Assembly: GCA_035505995.1 (NCBI GenBank)
Contig: DATJQF010000043.1
Location: forward strand, 1 to 41,784
DNA length: 41,784 bases
Direction: 5' to 3'
Origin: DATJQF01 sp035505995
GTDB taxonomy: Bacteria; Bacteroidota; Bacteroidia; Bacteroidales; FEN-979
Shown piece by piece: positions 34,917 through 41,784 of this stretch. How positions within the stretch are numbered: the first letter of the stretch is position 1; the number at the start of each line of letters is the position of its first letter. A program made the translations under genes and the position numbers. The notes beneath the pieces are model-generated. The model worked only from the letters and a program-made list of their open reading frames with translations, searched no databases and was not told where the DNA came from.

Positions 34917-36016
34917 AACGCTTCTGGGGATTTGTCATCAAGGAGTTCTATCACATCTTCCGGGATTACCGGACCCTGCTGATCCTGTTTGGGATGCCGG
35001 CTGTGCAGCTGATGCTTTTCGGGTACGTGATCACGAACGAGATCAAGGATGCGCGGATCGCGGTCTATGACCCCTCGAAAGATGAGGTGACCCGCAGGAT
35101 CACCCAGAAGATCATTTCCTCCGGATATTTCCTGCTGGACAAGAACCTGGCCACTTACAGCGAGATCGGCCCCGCTTTCCGGGAAGGGAAGATCAAGCTG
35201 GTGCTCATCTTTGAGCCCGGGTTTGCCGAAAGGCTTGAGAAGGAAGGGACCGCCCGTATCCAGATACTGGGCGATGCCTCCGACCCCAATACGGCCAACA
35301 TCCTCGTCAATTATGCGTCCGGGATCATCAACAATTACCTGATATCCCTCAATTACGAGCAGATGCCGATGAAGATCCTCCCGGAGGTCAGGATGCAGTA
35401 TAACCCGAGGCTGAAAGGGGTATTCATGTTCGTACCGGGGATCATGGCCATGCTCCTGATGCTGATCTCGGCCCTGATGACCTCTCTTTCGATCACCCGG
35501 GAAAAAGAGCTCGGGACCATGGAGCTGCTCCTGGTTTCTCCGTTACGCCCGACCCAGATCATCATCGGGAAGGTGATCCCGTATGTATTGCTGGCTTTCA
35601 CCGATGCCTGCATCATCCTGCTGATGGGTAAATTCGTTTTCGGCGTGCCGGTTCAGGGCAGCATTGCGCTGTTGCTGGCGGAAAGCCTGCTGTTCATCAC
35701 CATGGCCCTGTCGCTCGGGATCCTGATCTCGAGCCTGACCAACAGCCAGCAGATCGCGATGACCGTCAGCCTGGTGGCGCTGATGCTCCCTACAATCCTG
35801 CTGTCGGGATTCATCTTCCCGATCGAGAATATGCCCTGGATCCTGCAGGGTCTCTGCTATATCATCCCGCCCCGGTATTTCATCATCATCATAAAAAGCA
35901 TCATGCTGAAGGGGAACAGCTTCCTGTACATCTGGAGGGAAACACTGGTCCTGGCCGGGTTTACCGCCCTCTTCATCCTGATCAGTATCAAGAAATTCAA
36001 GATCCGGCTGGCCTGA
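34913..36016 (+). CDS. ABC-2 type transporter permease (YbhS/YbhR-like), first
   Basis: This 367-residue permease has a first helix at about 22-42 (TLLILFGMPAVQLMLFGYVI), a large periplasmic domain (about 45-165), and five further helices in the C-terminal half. The ABC-2 motif REKELGTMELLLVSPLRPTQ (about residues 196-215) is a family hallmark. It pairs with the following permease, with 28% or so similarity judged only by eye from matching layout. The gene is translationally coupled to the small membrane protein and 3 bp from the second permease gene. Confidence 0.93.
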   Translation: MKRFWGFVIKEFYHIFRDYRTLLILFGMPAVQLMLFGYVITNEIKDARIAVYDPSKDEVTRRITQKIISSGYFLLDKNLATYSEIGPAFREGKIKLVLIFEPGFAERLEKEGTARIQILGDASDPNTANILVNYASGIINNYLISLNYEQMPMKILPEVRMQYNPRLKGVFMFVPGIMAMLLMLISALMTSLSITREKELGTMELLLVSPLRPTQIIIGKVIPYVLLAFTDACIILLMGKFVFGVPVQGSIALLLAESLLFITMALSLGILISSLTNSQQIAMTVSLVALMLPTILLSGFIFPIENMPWILQGLCYIIPPRYFIIIIKSIMLKGNSFLYIWRETLVLAGFTALFILISIKKFKIRLA

Positions 36017-36019
36017 AAA

Positions 36020-37138
36020 ATGAGAACGGTCCTATTCATCGTGCAAAAAGAGTTCATCCAGGTGTTCCGGAACCGGATGATGCTTCCGATCATTTTCGTG
36101 GTCCCCCTGATCCAGCTCATCATCCTGGTCCACGCCGCTACTTTTGAAATGAAGCATATCCGGATGGCAGTGGTGGATCTCGATCTGTCTTCTTCCTCCA
36201 GGCTCATGACCGGAAAATTCATGGGATCCCCGTTTTTCAAGGTCAATTTCTCGTCCTTCTCGTATAAAGAAGCGGAAAACGAGATGAAAAAAGGGAATGT
36301 CGACGTGATCCTGAGTTTCCCTTACGGCTTTGAAAAAAAACTGATGACCGAAAAGTTCAGCAAGGTCCAGCTGGTGATCAATGCCATTAACGGCGCTAGT
36401 GCCGGGCTCATCAATGCATACGCGATGATCATCATCCTCGATTACAACCGGGAGGTGCTGGCCAGGAACCTGGATCCTTCCCTGCTGGCCAATGGCCGGA
36501 ATATCCAGGTCACGGAGAATTACTGGTACAACCCCAAGCTTAACTATAAAACATACATGGTCCCGGGGATCCTGGTGCTGCTTGTCACCATCATCGGGCT
36601 GCTGCTTTCGGGGATGAACATCGTCCGGGAAAAGGAAATCGGAACGATCGAGCAGATCAATGTCACGCCCGTAAAAAAGATCCAGTTCATCGCCGGCAAG
36701 CTGATCCCCTTCTGGATCCTGGCATTGCTGGAGCTCGTGGTCGGGCTCTCCCTGGGCAAGCTGCTGTTCAATATCCCGATCGTGGGCAGCCTGTGGCTGA
36801 TATTCCTTTCGGCAGGTGTTTACCTGCTGGTGATCCTGGGTTTCGGCCTGATCGTTTCCACCATCACGCAAACCCAGCAGCAGGCGATGATGATCTCGTT
36901 CTTTTTTCTGGTTATCTTTATCCTGATGAGCGGGTTGTTCACTTCCATTGAAAGTATGCCGGATTGGGCCCAGTGGCTGGACCGTTTCAACCCGATCGCC
37001 TATTTCATCCGGATCATGCGGATGGTGATGCTGAAGGGATCCGGCTTCCGGGACATCCGGGACTCCTTTTTCTCATTGGTAATCTATGGTTTTTGCAGTA
37101 TCTCCGTTGCGGTCTGGAGATACCGGAAAGTAGCCTGA
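36020..37138 (+). CDS. ABC-2 type transporter permease (YbhS/YbhR-like), second
   Basis: The 372-residue protein has the same layout as the preceding permease: a first helix near 20-40 (IIFVVPLIQLIILVHAATF), a periplasmic domain to about 175, then five helices. The corresponding motif is REKEIGTIEQINVTPVKKIQ (about 208-227). Two different permeases with two different ATPases suggest a fully heteromeric exporter. The MltF-like gene follows after 5 bp. Confidence 0.93.
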   Translation: MRTVLFIVQKEFIQVFRNRMMLPIIFVVPLIQLIILVHAATFEMKHIRMAVVDLDLSSSSRLMTGKFMGSPFFKVNFSSFSYKEAENEMKKGNVDVILSFPYGFEKKLMTEKFSKVQLVINAINGASAGLINAYAMIIILDYNREVLARNLDPSLLANGRNIQVTENYWYNPKLNYKTYMVPGILVLLVTIIGLLLSGMNIVREKEIGTIEQINVTPVKKIQFIAGKLIPFWILALLELVVGLSLGKLLFNIPIVGSLWLIFLSAGVYLLVILGFGLIVSTITQTQQQAMMISFFFLVIFILMSGLFTSIESMPDWAQWLDRFNPIAYFIRIMRMVMLKGSGFRDIRDSFFSLVIYGFCSISVAVWRYRKVA

Positions 37139-37143
37139 TCCCT

Positions 37144-38547
37144 ATGAAAACGGTCAAATTCAGGATCGAAAAAAGGTACCGCTGGGTGTTGATCCCGCTG
37201 GTCATCGGGCTGATTGCCCTGGTCCTGATCCCGCAGATGTTCCTGGTGCAGGAAACCCGGAAAGACGCCTGGACCCGGATCAGGAGCACCGGCCAGCTGG
37301 TAGCCCTGACCGATAAAAATTCGTTGGATTATTTTCTGTACCGCGGGGAGCCTAAAGGGTATCAGCTGGAGCTCCTGGAATCCCTGGCCCGTTATCTGGG
37401 GGTCTCGTTGCGGATCCTGGCATCGGATGATATTTCACATTCCTGGTATTACCTGGCCCATCACGCCGGGGATCTCCTGGCCCGGGACCTGCCGGTTTCG
37501 CCCGAATCAAAATACCTGGTGAGCTTCACCGCACCCTTCTGGGAAAGCCGCTATGTAGTGATCCAGCGGGGTCCTAAATTTATCCTCGATCCGAAGGATT
37601 TTTCAGGGGATACCGTATATGCGGAAAAAAATCCGTTCCTGGTTTCCCTGGTCGGTCATTTCACCCGGCTTACGCATGGCAGGGCAATCGTCGCCGAGAA
37701 GGCCGGGGTCGGTCAGGAGGACCTTGCCCGGCAGGTTTCCGAAGGGAAGATCCGCTTTGCCATTTGCACGGAGAATATGGCGCAGGTCATGAAAAGGAAT
37801 TTCCGCAACCTGGACACCCGGCTGGTGATCTCGCATTTCATCCGGTTCTCCTGGGGTGTGAATACGGATTCGGATTCCCTGCGCGATAAAGTGAATGAGT
37901 GGCTGAGCGATCCGGGAACGCAGAAGGAGATCCGGAAGATCTATCTGACCTATTACGATAATCCGAAGATCCCCGGTTGCCTCAACAGTGATTATTGCTC
38001 CCTGGTGAAAAACAGGATCTCTCCCTATGATGATGAGATCCGGAAGTACAGCCGGATCATTGGGTGGGACTGGCGGCTGCTTGCGTCCCTCATCTATGAG
38101 GAGTCCAATTTCCACAGCGAACCGGTTTCCTCCCGGAATGCAAAAGGGCTGATGCAGCTGGTGCCCGAAACGGCGGAAAAGTTCGGGATGGACAGCCTCT
38201 CGGGGACAGCCCAGCAGATTTTGTCGGGAGTCCGGTACCTCAAATGGCTCGACCGTCAGTTACCCCCTGAGATCACGATTCCCCGGGAACGGGTTTGCTT
38301 CATCCTGGCCGCCTATAATGTGGGCATCGGCCGGGTACTGACGGCCCGGGAAAAAGCTGCCAGGTTCGGCAAGGATCCGAACCGCTGGAACGGGAATGTG
38401 GATTATTTCCTGACCCGTAAATCGAAAAAGAATCCTTACGGGGAGCCGGAATCGGAAATAGATCTTTCCCCGTTCGGGGAACCCGGCAGTTATGTCGATA
38501 AGATCCTGACCCGGTATTATCACTACCGGAACCTCATTACGCCCTGA
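37144..38547 (+). CDS. mltF: MltF-like membrane-bound lytic transglycosylase
   Basis: The start is ATG 37144; the longer open frame from 36964 lies within the permease gene. The 467-residue protein has an N-terminal signal or membrane helix (about 13-35), a solute-binding-protein family 3-like domain (about 45-275), and a C-terminal SLT domain (about 300-440). Catalytic Glu320 is in LASLIYEESNFHSEPVSSRN, followed by AKGLMQLVPETAEKFG and AAYNVGIGRVL. This is the MltF architecture, in which the first domain senses muropeptides in E. coli. It sits 5 bp behind the exporter permeases and is probably the last gene of that operon. Confidence 0.92.
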   Translation: MKTVKFRIEKRYRWVLIPLVIGLIALVLIPQMFLVQETRKDAWTRIRSTGQLVALTDKNSLDYFLYRGEPKGYQLELLESLARYLGVSLRILASDDISHSWYYLAHHAGDLLARDLPVSPESKYLVSFTAPFWESRYVVIQRGPKFILDPKDFSGDTVYAEKNPFLVSLVGHFTRLTHGRAIVAEKAGVGQEDLARQVSEGKIRFAICTENMAQVMKRNFRNLDTRLVISHFIRFSWGVNTDSDSLRDKVNEWLSDPGTQKEIRKIYLTYYDNPKIPGCLNSDYCSLVKNRISPYDDEIRKYSRIIGWDWRLLASLIYEESNFHSEPVSSRNAKGLMQLVPETAEKFGMDSLSGTAQQILSGVRYLKWLDRQLPPEITIPRERVCFILAAYNVGIGRVLTAREKAARFGKDPNRWNGNVDYFLTRKSKKNPYGEPESEIDLSPFGEPGSYVDKILTRYYHYRNLITP

Positions 38548-38551
38548 AGCA

Positions 38552-39568
38552 TCAGGAGCCTGCAGATACATCCTGCAGGAAAAGGCGGCAGGTTTCCCGG
38601 ATGGAGTCCTCCGCGGAGATAAAATCGAATCCCAGGGTTTTCTTTATCTTCTCGTTCGAGTAGGAATAGCACTGGCACGAGGTGACGGCCATATCGCGGG
38701 TCACTTCCGGGGGTGCCTTGCGGATAAAGCTCCGGACCGCTTCCACTCTCCAGGCAATGCCGGAAAGCAGGGAAGTGACATGAACCGTCGGCGCCGGCTT
38801 ACCCAGGTGCTTTGCGATCCGTTCAAAAAGGTCCCGGTAGGAGAGGTTCTCGGAAGATACGATGAACCTCTGCCCGAAGAACTCCTGATCCATAAGCCGG
38901 ATCATTGCCTGCACCACATCCCTGACATCCACGTAGCCGTTGATGCCCGTGGTATAGTATTTCAACCCCTCCCAGACAAGGCGGAACAATCCCGAATTAT
39001 CATTCCAGAATCCCGGACCCAGGATCACCGACGGGTTCACGATCACGGCGGGCAGTCCCTCTTCCATCGCCCGCCAGACTTCTCTTTCCCCTGCATACTT
39101 GGTTTGGGAATAACAGGAATTCTTGCGGGAAGGCTGCCAGTGGGTTTCTTCATCTGCAATTCCGTTGTTCTCGGCACGGCCCAGCGTTGCTACCGAGCTG
39201 ACGTGGCAAAACTTCGTGATCCCTTTTTCCATGGCCAGGTTCACCAGGTTGGCCGTCCCATTGATGTTTACTTTCCGCATTTGGGGATAATCTTTCGGGA
39301 AAAAGGAAACGACGGCGCCGGCATGATAGATTTCCGTGACCCCTTCCAGGGCATCTTCGATGGCAGGGTAATCCATCAGGTCGGCCTCCACCCATTCAAT
39401 ATTTTTCAGCAGGGAGTTTGGATCGGAAGTATAATACGAGAAAATTTTTCTCACCAGGGCGGTGTCGCTGGCCGGCCGCCGGGTGGCACGGATCATTTTC
39501 CCGGTCCCGGAAAGTTCATAGAGCAAATGAGATCCCAGGAGACCGGTGCCTCCGGTTACTAATATCAT
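38552..39568 (-). CDS. NAD(P)-dependent epimerase/dehydratase (extended SDR)
   Basis: This 338-residue protein has an N-terminal Rossmann fold with VTGGTGLLG (glycine motif at 6-12) and the catalytic pair Y153/K157 (YSQTK), with HVSSVATLG before it. The internal layout resembles dihydroflavonol-4-reductase or 3-beta-HSD-like extended SDR proteins more than sugar-nucleotide epimerases, but the substrate cannot be named. ATG at 39568 is used. A TTG at 39586 lies inside the -7 box and cannot be a start if that box is used. It converges on the MltF-like gene with 4 bp between stops. Confidence 0.88.
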   Translation of the reverse strand: MILVTGGTGLLGSHLLYELSGTGKMIRATRRPASDTALVRKIFSYYTSDPNSLLKNIEWVEADLMDYPAIEDALEGVTEIYHAGAVVSFFPKDYPQMRKVNINGTANLVNLAMEKGITKFCHVSSVATLGRAENNGIADEETHWQPSRKNSCYSQTKYAGEREVWRAMEEGLPAVIVNPSVILGPGFWNDNSGLFRLVWEGLKYYTTGINGYVDVRDVVQAMIRLMDQEFFGQRFIVSSENLSYRDLFERIAKHLGKPAPTVHVTSLLSGIAWRVEAVRSFIRKAPPEVTRDMAVTSCQCYSYSNEKIKKTLGFDFISAEDSIRETCRLFLQDVSAGS

Positions 39569-39583
39569 GGAAATAGTTTTACG

Positions 39584-39591
39584 CAAAATTA
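39584..39591 (-). promoter_or_regulatory. -7 box of the epimerase/dehydratase gene
   Basis: On the minus strand it reads TAATTTTG, an exact TAnnTTTG match, ending 15 bp before the ATG at 39568, which implies a very short leader. No -33 TTG is clear. Confidence 0.5.
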
Positions 39592-39605
39592 TTCAAAAAA
39601 ACAGG

Positions 39606-40973
39606 CTAGAAAATATATCCCAGGCCGATATAGATCCCGAGGCTGCCGTCGCGCTTGTCGATGGCCTGCCCGATATCCAGGGAGATAATGAAATTCTGGT
39701 TCATGGCCAGCCGTAAACCGCCTCCCAGGCCTACGTGAGGATACTCGGGGGTATCGCTGAAATACTTGGATTGATCAATATCCGGCGGGATCTGGGAGCG
39801 GTCAATCTTCTTCTCCTGGACGACCATCCCGGCGTCCCCGAAAACATTGAGCGCAAAATACCAGTTCTGCTTGATGGCCCGGAAATGCCAGAATTTCCAC
39901 CTGAACTCCGCGTTGGCAAACGCCACCCCGTCGCCCACCACCCGGTTCCGGTAAATCCCGCGGACCGTCATCGATCCGCCCAGGCCGTCGATCGTGGTGG
40001 TCAGGCAATAGGAATTGATCATGTAAGGAAGGAAATAGAACGGGGCCCTGCCGGCGATCGTGCCGAGGTATCCCAACCGGTAGGCAAAGGAAAGATTGTC
40101 TTTCACCAGGGTGAAATATTGCCGGTGCGTGACGGCCAGCCTGATGAAACTGTAATGGTTATTTCCCAGGAACGAAGGGGAAAAAACCAGGATCACCTCG
40201 CTCCAGATCCCGTGCATCGGGTTCGGCTCGTTATCGCGGTTATCCCAGATCAGTCCCAGCTGCAGGTAATTGTTCATGCCTCCGTTCCGCTCGTTCTGAT
40301 CCAGGATGTTCCAGTTGCAATACAGGTCGTATAATCCGGCCGTATCGGGCAACTTCTTATCTTCTTTTTTCCCTTTGTTCAGCAGATCCACATTCACGGG
40401 ACCCGTCTCGAAATTCATGTAGGATGCACCGGCGGTCCATTTAAGATGCTCCGTCAGGAACTTCCCGGTGAAATCGACCCCGATCCGGAGCACCTTCCTT
40501 TCGTGGCGGTAAAATACCCGTGTCAGGTAATTGAGGGTATCCTGGTCATCGGTCCAGTTTTTATTGATGACCGCTTTATACCCGTTGAACCCGTAGAAAT
40601 CGAGCGCCCGTTCCGTGAGGTAGGTGGCATTGAACGTCACCCGGACCGGGTGCAGCAGCTTCTCCGAATCATAGAAGAACTGGTAGATCCCTCCGCCCTT
40701 GGTGGTCCAGGAAGCTTCTGCATAGAACTGGTGAAAATACTTGGGATACCAGGAGCCGTCCCCGTAATTGAACAGGTTGACCAGGGCCCCGAACTGCAAC
40801 CCGATATCGGAATTGTATCCCAGGATCGGCAGGGCGCCGAAATTCCATCCCTTTTTGATCCCGTCCTTGTTTTTTTCCTTTTTATGATGGGTGGAATCGG
40901 CCGGCTCAGAAGCCAGGAGGGTGAATGTAACCGTGAAAAGAAGAAAGGTAAAAAGGAGTAGCCTTTTAATCAT
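39606..40973 (-). CDS. Omp85/BamA-type outer-membrane beta-barrel protein without POTRA domains
   Basis: The 455-residue protein has a signal peptide (about 1-21, TLLAS), a short Lys-rich linker, and then a continuous series of amphipathic strands to a terminal Phe (IGLGYIF), typical of outer-membrane barrels. The motif VRGIYRNRVVGDG, followed by AFANAEFRWKF in the last third, corresponds to the loop-6 VRG motif of Omp85 proteins. No POTRA domain precedes the barrel, so this is the short surface-antigen type common in Bacteroidota. Cargo or function is unknown. The epimerase gene lies 37 bp downstream with its own box. Confidence 0.82.
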   Translation of the reverse strand: MIKRLLLFTFLLFTVTFTLLASEPADSTHHKKEKNKDGIKKGWNFGALPILGYNSDIGLQFGALVNLFNYGDGSWYPKYFHQFYAEASWTTKGGGIYQFFYDSEKLLHPVRVTFNATYLTERALDFYGFNGYKAVINKNWTDDQDTLNYLTRVFYRHERKVLRIGVDFTGKFLTEHLKWTAGASYMNFETGPVNVDLLNKGKKEDKKLPDTAGLYDLYCNWNILDQNERNGGMNNYLQLGLIWDNRDNEPNPMHGIWSEVILVFSPSFLGNNHYSFIRLAVTHRQYFTLVKDNLSFAYRLGYLGTIAGRAPFYFLPYMINSYCLTTTIDGLGGSMTVRGIYRNRVVGDGVAFANAEFRWKFWHFRAIKQNWYFALNVFGDAGMVVQEKKIDRSQIPPDIDQSKYFSDTPEYPHVGLGGGLRLAMNQNFIISLDIGQAIDKRDGSLGIYIGLGYIF

Positions 40974-40997
40974 GGAGTGCCGGGCTGGTTCTCCTTA

Positions 40998-41005
40998 CAA
41001 ATGTA
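40998..41005 (-). promoter_or_regulatory. -7 box of the Omp85-type gene
   Basis: On the minus strand it reads TACATTTG, an exact TAnnTTTG match, ending 24 bp before the ATG at 40973. It lies within the palindrome TACA-AA-TGTA (40996-41005). Confidence 0.5.
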
Positions 41006-41020
41006 TATATAAAAATTATT

Positions 41021-41028
41021 TATCTTTA
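41021..41028 (+). promoter_or_regulatory. Possible weak -7 box before the MFS gene
   Basis: TATCTTTA, one mismatch from TAnnTTTG, ends 38 bp before the ATG. The 93-bp divergent region also holds the box of the Omp85-type gene. Confidence 0.25.
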
Positions 41029-41066
41029 TTACCTTCGCTTGCTAAATTCCAGAAAAAACTTTTCCT

Positions 41067-41784
41067 ATGAATGATCCGGAGAAAATCCCGGAGATCCGGA
41101 AAGGGGATAAGAAAGTGATCCGGGGCTGGGTCATGTACGACTGGGCCAATTCGGTTTATCAGCTTACGATCACCACGGCCATTTTCCCGATTTATTACAA
41201 TACCGTCACCCGGCAAGGGGAAAACAGCACCGTGATGTTTTTCGGTGGTAAGATCATCAATACGGTGCTATACTCCTGGGCCATCGCCGCCTCCTACCTG
41301 CTGGTCGCTCTATTTTCACCCCTTCTTTCTTCGTTCGCGGATTATACCGGGAGAAGGAAAACCTTTATGAAAGTCTTTACCTGGATCGGGGCGGTATGCT
41401 GTGGGGCGCTTTTCTTTTTCACGGGGGACAACATTGAACTGGGGATCATCGCTTTTTCGCTGGGTTCATTGGGTTATGCGGGCAGCATCGTTTTTTACAA
41501 TTCCTTCCTCCCGGTGATCGCGGAACCGGAAGACCAGGACCGGATCAGCGCCCGGGGATATTCCATGGGATATCTGGGCGGGGTGGTCCTGCTGCTCTTC
41601 AACCTGCTGATGATCATGAAGCCGCTGTGGTTCGGGATTCCCGAAGGATCCAACCTGGCGGCCCGGATTTCTTTCCTGACGGTATTCCTGTGGTGGATCG
41701 GATTTTCTCAGATCACCTTTCGTCATCTGCCGAAATATACGTTCCGGAAGAGGATCAGCCGGGCCAATGTGCTGTTGAACGGAT
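41067..41784 (+). CDS. UMF1-family MFS transporter (3' end outside window)
   Basis: The frame is open from ATG 41067 to the end of the window (239 codons) with no stop, so only the N-terminal half is present. The sequence begins with a short hydrophilic stretch, then RGWVMYDWANSVYQLTI, the N-terminal hallmark of the UMF1/Atg22-like MFS family. About six membrane helices follow. The MFS loop between helices 2 and 3 is ADYTGRRKTFM. Members of this family are thought to export or recycle small molecules; no substrate is assigned. It is divergent from the Omp85-type gene. Confidence 0.9.
   Translation, partial: MNDPEKIPEIRKGDKKVIRGWVMYDWANSVYQLTITTAIFPIYYNTVTRQGENSTVMFFGGKIINTVLYSWAIAASYLLVALFSPLLSSFADYTGRRKTFMKVFTWIGAVCCGALFFFTGDNIELGIIAFSLGSLGYAGSIVFYNSFLPVIAEPEDQDRISARGYSMGYLGGVVLLLFNLLMIMKPLWFGIPEGSNLAARISFLTVFLWWIGFSQITFRHLPKYTFRKRISRANVLLNG

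Noticed and set aside
36032..36871. 279-codon antisense frame in the second permease gene
   Set aside because: Asp/His/Gln-rich translation is the usual reverse complement of a membrane-protein gene; no start signal.
36964..37143. N-terminal extension of the MltF-like frame
   Set aside because: It overlaps 175 bp of the permease gene, is Pro/His-rich and unlike the family; ATG 37144 precedes a proper membrane helix.

Overview
The window is a densely coding stretch (about 50% G+C by eye, no gene-free gap longer than about 130 bp) from a member of the Bacteroidota. Four things point there. PorZ, a type IX secretion (T9SS) component, is encoded here. Two secreted proteins carry T9SS C-terminal sorting domains: a type B 'gliding motility-associated' domain and a type A domain. 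Most gene starts have a Bacteroidota-type -7 promoter box (TAnnTTTG) and little Shine-Dalgarno sequence. DUF2147 and UMF1-type MFS proteins fit as well. It looks like ordinary chromosome: I see no IS element, phage, CRISPR array, tRNA or rRNA. Genus cannot be told from the sequence.

Layout. 3-4531 (+): the 3' part of a giant PKD-repeat adhesin-like T9SS cargo, then a HAD hydrolase. 4571-6360 (+): promoter, queA (queuosine) and ispD (isoprenoids). 6344-8546 (-): a membrane glycosyltransferase and a flippase-like protein. 8550-9104 (+): ruvC, starting 3 bp from the flippase gene. 9107-12631 (-): topA followed by an arginase-fold protein that has lost metal ligands. 12806-14140 (+): miaB. 14254-19737 (+): a polysaccharide-export block (Wza-like lipoprotein and a Wzc-like tyrosine kinase with a Tyr-Gly tail) running directly into cysD-cysN (ATP sulfurylase). 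19810-24441 (+): porZ, recO, lysS. 24434-26494 (-): a secreted peptidylarginine-deiminase-like enzyme. 26604-27458 (+): a CDF metal transporter. 27583-29355 (+): an MltD-like transglycosylase with three LysM domains. 29466-38547 (+): a TetR-controlled efflux operon of TetR, TolC-like protein, HlyD-like protein, DUF2147 protein, two separate ATPases, a small membrane protein and two permeases, with an MltF-like transglycosylase at its end. 38552-40973 (-): an SDR-type epimerase/reductase and an Omp85-type barrel. 41067-end (+): the 5' part of a UMF1-family MFS transporter.

How it fits together. Much of the window concerns the cell envelope: polysaccharide export, T9SS and its cargo, murein hydrolases, an outer-membrane barrel and a tripartite ABC exporter. 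The efflux operon resembles the enterobacterial CecR-YbhGFSR set, with the double ATPase split into two genes whose defects are complementary. The TetR gene has a clear pair of palindromic operators over its promoter and start codon.

I did not find a wholly new system. The observations most worth following are the paired degenerate ATPases, the TetR operator array, the hexanucleotide Tyr-Gly tract of the kinase, the coupling of cysDN to wza-wzc, the PPAD-like enzyme with an intact catalytic set, and the pseudo-arginase behind topA.
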